Assembly: GCA_021845595.1 (NCBI GenBank)
Contig: JAJZVV010000004.1
Location: 145,418 to 209,417, forward strand
DNA: 64,000 nucleotides
Direction: 5' to 3'
Source of the DNA: Pseudomonadota bacterium
GTDB lineage: Bacteria > Pseudomonadota > Alphaproteobacteria > Acetobacterales > Acetobacteraceae
Shown: piece by piece, positions 63,301 to 64,000 of the stretch
How positions within the stretch are numbered: position 1 is the stretch's first letter
Layout: every line of letters begins with the position of its first letter
The notes under the pieces: model-generated
The model's database searches: none
Seen by the model: only the letters and a program-made list of their open reading frames with translations
What the model was told of the DNA's origin: nothing
Program-made: the position numbers and the translations under genes

Positions 63301-63701
63301 CGGCGCACTGCCTCGCGGCTCTGCGCGAGAGCGGCGCCGCATACGCCTACCCAAGGCTGGAGCGGTTCGGTGGGCAGACTGATGTGTTCGGTACTGAGCC
63401 GTACGATCCGGCGCGCCTCGTCGCCGGCAATTATATCGACGCCCAGGCGATGATCAGTCGCGCTGCCTGGAGCACGGTCGGGGGCTACGACCATGTCCGC
63501 TTCGGCTGGGAGGATTATGATTTCTGGTGCCGGCTAGCCGAGCGGGGCCTGTTCGGGACGAATGTGCCGGAGCGTCTCGGCCTTTATCGCGTGCATGAGG
63601 CCTCGATGCTGCGTACCGCGACCGACCTGCAGCGCAACAAGGAGATGCTGGTGGACGATCTGCGCCGGCGCCACCCTTGGACCCGCGTGGTGGCGGGTTA
63701 G
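60321..63701 (+). CDS. Methyltransferase - GT4 - GT2 fusion for surface glycan synthesis
   Basis: A 1,126-residue multi-domain protein. Residues about 1-230: SAM methyltransferase (EVLDVASGEGYGAALLA near 49; ETIEHFYDHETFLTEIKRVL). About 255-380: helical, Glu/Ala/Arg-rich, probably coiled coil. About 390-475: two tandem repeats (FDPAWYVSRYADV, SVQAYLALHEDVAASGLNAL) also seen once in the gene at 24.4 kb. About 490-860: GT4-like glycosyltransferase (RVLFVSGEPHTPGHAYRVLR, FDVDDLMVDP, AGGSRTHQKDF, FCEAKSELKFFEAALAG). About 890-1126: GT2 (VVIPLYNYAGF, VVDDRSTDDS, VDADN, FGWEDYDFW). TTG 60321 has AGGAG 6 bases before it; ATG 60261 is an alternative. Donor and acceptor sugars are unknown. Confidence 0.82.
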   Translation: MGEIFPLATPAIALPYTGERLTSAECGQGEIEHLHRYFLARHLARGKEVLDVASGEGYGAALLAQVAQRVIGVEIDADAVAHAARAYPRDNLRFLRGDACAIPLATASVDLVTSFETIEHFYDHETFLTEIKRVLRPGGMLILSTPDRDITSPASAPPNPYHVHELTRDELRTLIARHFRHMATFAQRPMLGTALLADGPMPGGPAARSVRPMTFEQRGPDRIEASAGLARATYLLVVAADSDLPELADSLFIRDGLIDPYLHMPRQIEAQRRWTEETIGRMHAEATARQAELDRLQEATERTAPAAAERARAALALSEWQVAAGEAEREALRALLDRTETSLEQAHIQREQAEGRARVASAPPPGLRARLRRRLRRRWQPTEAEAALLAVVRASELFDPAWYVSRYADVRALDMDAAEHYVRFGAAEGRDPGPRFSVQAYLALHEDVAASGLNALDHYERFGRAEGRPLRATPLAPASSAPRWSLPERRARVLFVSGEPHTPGHAYRVLRQAESVRRLGALAEVRTIDEAASSPDLVTSAHLLVLWRTEWSEAVAAAVDAARSAGRTILFDVDDLMVDPALARTEVIDGIRSQRLSEAEVAGFYRRVQQSMVAADFCSATTQVLADHMHRWGKPVFVLPNGFDDATRARANLAARVRAAKPSDGLVRLGYAGGSRTHQKDFAIIAGPVARFLRARPDGRLVLFRRETTDCLDVHEFPALSGLEGQIEWREYVPVADLPAEIARFDVNLAPLEVGNPFCEAKSELKFFEAALAGVASVCSPTAPFRAAVRDGETGLLAADEDGWHSAISRLADDGDLRARLARAAEIDCIGRFGPEAQTERWASVLEQTLYRGRRAARAFALDLARAAAPMPPPPRVPEHDIARTYDRHSPSAVTVVIPLYNYAGFVTETLDSVKAQTLAELDLIVVDDRSTDDSLAVAERWLAANEARFGRALLVSNRANSGLGLTRNVGFALAASEFVLPVDADNLLLPECAAHCLAALRESGAAYAYPRLERFGGQTDVFGTEPYDPARLVAGNYIDAQAMISRAAWSTVGGYDHVRFGWEDYDFWCRLAERGLFGTNVPERLGLYRVHEASMLRTATDLQRNKEMLVDDLRRRHPWTRVVAG

Positions 63702-63722
63702 GCGGCTCACCAGGCGCAAAAA

Positions 63723-63750
63723 AGCCGGCCGCGGAACCCCGCGGCCGGCT
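63723..63750 (-). terminator. Strong hairpin, best suited to leftward transcription
   Basis: Perfect 12-bp stem AGCCGGCCGCGG (63723-63734) / CCGCGGCCGGCT (63739-63750), loop AACC. On the plus strand a run of six A (63718-63723) precedes the stem and only CTTA follows, so it gives a U-tract only for transcripts coming from the right. The large glycosyltransferase ends 21 bp to its left, so it may still end that message by another route. Confidence 0.65.
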
Positions 63751-63752
63751 CT

Positions 63753-63803
63753 TAGAGCACGGTCCGACCTGATGGAATCATCTGGTCGGACGGTCGTGCT
63801 CTA
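63753..63803. repeat. Palindromic element 'TAGAGCAC...GTGCTCTA' (copy 2)
   Basis: Outer arms TAGAGCAC (63753-63760) and GTGCTCTA (63796-63803); inner arms CCGACCTGATG (63764-63774) and CATCTGGTCGG (63779-63789) with one T-T mismatch, loop GAAT. A GAC insertion makes the right side longer. It immediately follows the hairpin at 63723. It is related in end sequence and core (GGTCGG) to the next element. Confidence 0.65.
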
Positions 63804-63816
63804 GAAACCATAATGG

Positions 63817-63881
63817 CTAGAGCAACTTTGCCCGACCAGACCGACCGCGAAGCGGTTCAGTCTGGTCGGACGTTGCTCTAG
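63817..63881. repeat. Palindromic element 'CTAGAGCAAC...GTTGCTCTAG' (copy 3)
   Basis: Three nested arm pairs: CTAGAGCAAC / GTTGCTCTAG (63817-63826 / 63872-63881), CCGACCAGAC / GTCTGGTCGG (63832-63841 / 63860-63869) and CCGC / GCGG (63845-63848 / 63852-63855). It contains GCGAAGCGGTT, a string familiar from intergenic palindromes of other alphaproteobacteria. Just right of it lies the probable IS481-type element. Confidence 0.65.
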
Positions 63882-64000
63882 ATGTCGCTGCTATGGAGGT
63901 TGTCCCTCCGGGGCTGGGCTGAGAAGCTGTGGTTGCGAGGCCAACACCCCACAGCCCGGAGCCCCGGATGGACATCCATGAGAATGCCAGAACGACGCGG
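63882..64000 (+). mobile_element. Left end of a probable IS481-type insertion sequence (partial)
   Basis: The region holds the start of a transposase-like gene (listed next) behind a 7-bp inverted repeat GCTGTGG / CCACAGC (63926-63932 / 63949-63955). The true left boundary and any target-site duplication cannot be fixed because the right end lies outside the window. Confidence 0.45.
63968..64000 (+). CDS. Probable IS481-family transposase, first 11 codons (partial)
   Basis: ATG 63968 opens MDIHENARTTR, which runs off the window edge. This is the typical N-terminus of IS481-family transposases (MNIHKNARLTP-like), whose helix-turn-helix and DDE integrase core would follow. A CCCGGAGCCCCGG precedes the ATG, with a possible CGGAG ribosome site. 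The call rests on 11 residues only. Confidence 0.55.
   Translation, partial: MDIHENARTTR

Noticed and set aside
63723..63750. Reading the hairpin as the intrinsic terminator of the large glycosyltransferase
   Set aside because: The A-run is on the wrong side for a rightward transcript. The structure fits leftward termination better.

Overview
The window is a GC-rich (roughly 70 %), gene-dense chromosomal segment from an alphaproteobacterium. Several things point there: a CtrA-type cell-cycle regulator, the LpxI (rather than LpxH) lipid A hydrolase, an Er-VIT1 (MbfA-type) iron exporter, an Hsp20/DUF1150 pair and palindromic 'AGAGCA' intergenic repeats. The set of genes would fit Rhodospirillales/Acetobacteraceae best, but that placement is an inference. 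No rRNA, tRNA or CRISPR was seen.

Region by region. (1) 1-10.8 kb: one long rightward envelope operon, frr(3' end)-uppS-cdsA-dxr-rseP-bamA-skp-lpxD-fabZ-lpxA-lpxI, coupling isoprenoid, phospholipid, outer-membrane protein and lipid A synthesis; lpxB, often next in this cluster, is absent. (2) 10.8-18.4 kb: gloA, then a divergent ctrA/fliI pair, then a leftward response regulator (REC-PAS-GGDEF-EAL) and hybrid kinase (membrane-HisKA-REC-Hpt) pair, a likely c-di-GMP phosphorelay. (3) 18.6-24 kb: thioesterase, PLP decarboxylase, a fluoroacetate-dehalogenase-like hydrolase, and two tandem aspartate-type aminotransferases. (4) 24.4-29 kb: two overlapping glycosyltransferase genes, an acyl-CoA dehydrogenase and an enolase-superfamily dehydratase. 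(5) 29-33 kb: glmU-glmS (leftward), facing gph across a region rich in inverted repeats. (6) 33-40 kb: DUF3108 protein, divergent PCMT-like methyltransferase, SDR, Rieske protein, cytochrome b561, MbfA-type iron exporter, maeB. (7) 40-48.7 kb: mutS-glnD (overlapping), an ECF sigma/anti-sigma pair and a PQQ-type sugar dehydrogenase. (8) 48.7-52 kb: def-fmt-truA (leftward) and hsp20-DUF1150. (9) 52-55.5 kb: a nine-heme membrane-anchored cytochrome c, uppP and an SGNH hydrolase. (10) 55.5-60 kb: a leftward branched-chain amino-acid-type ABC operon, livK-livH-livM-livGF, in which the two ATPases are one polypeptide. (11) 60-64 kb: a 1,126-residue methyltransferase-glycosyltransferase-glycosyltransferase fusion flanked by long palindromes, and at the right edge the first codons of what looks like an IS481-type transposase.

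The most unusual items are the LivG-LivF fusion with a degenerate first ABC signature, the three-enzyme glycan fusion and its free-standing paralogue 35 kb away, the complete fluoroacetate-dehalogenase active site, the RpfG-like receiver joined to GGDEF-EAL instead of HD-GYP, the nine-heme cytochrome, and a family of palindromic intergenic elements. Many starts are non-ATG (GTG or TTG) and were chosen from Shine-Dalgarno spacing; those choices are inferences.
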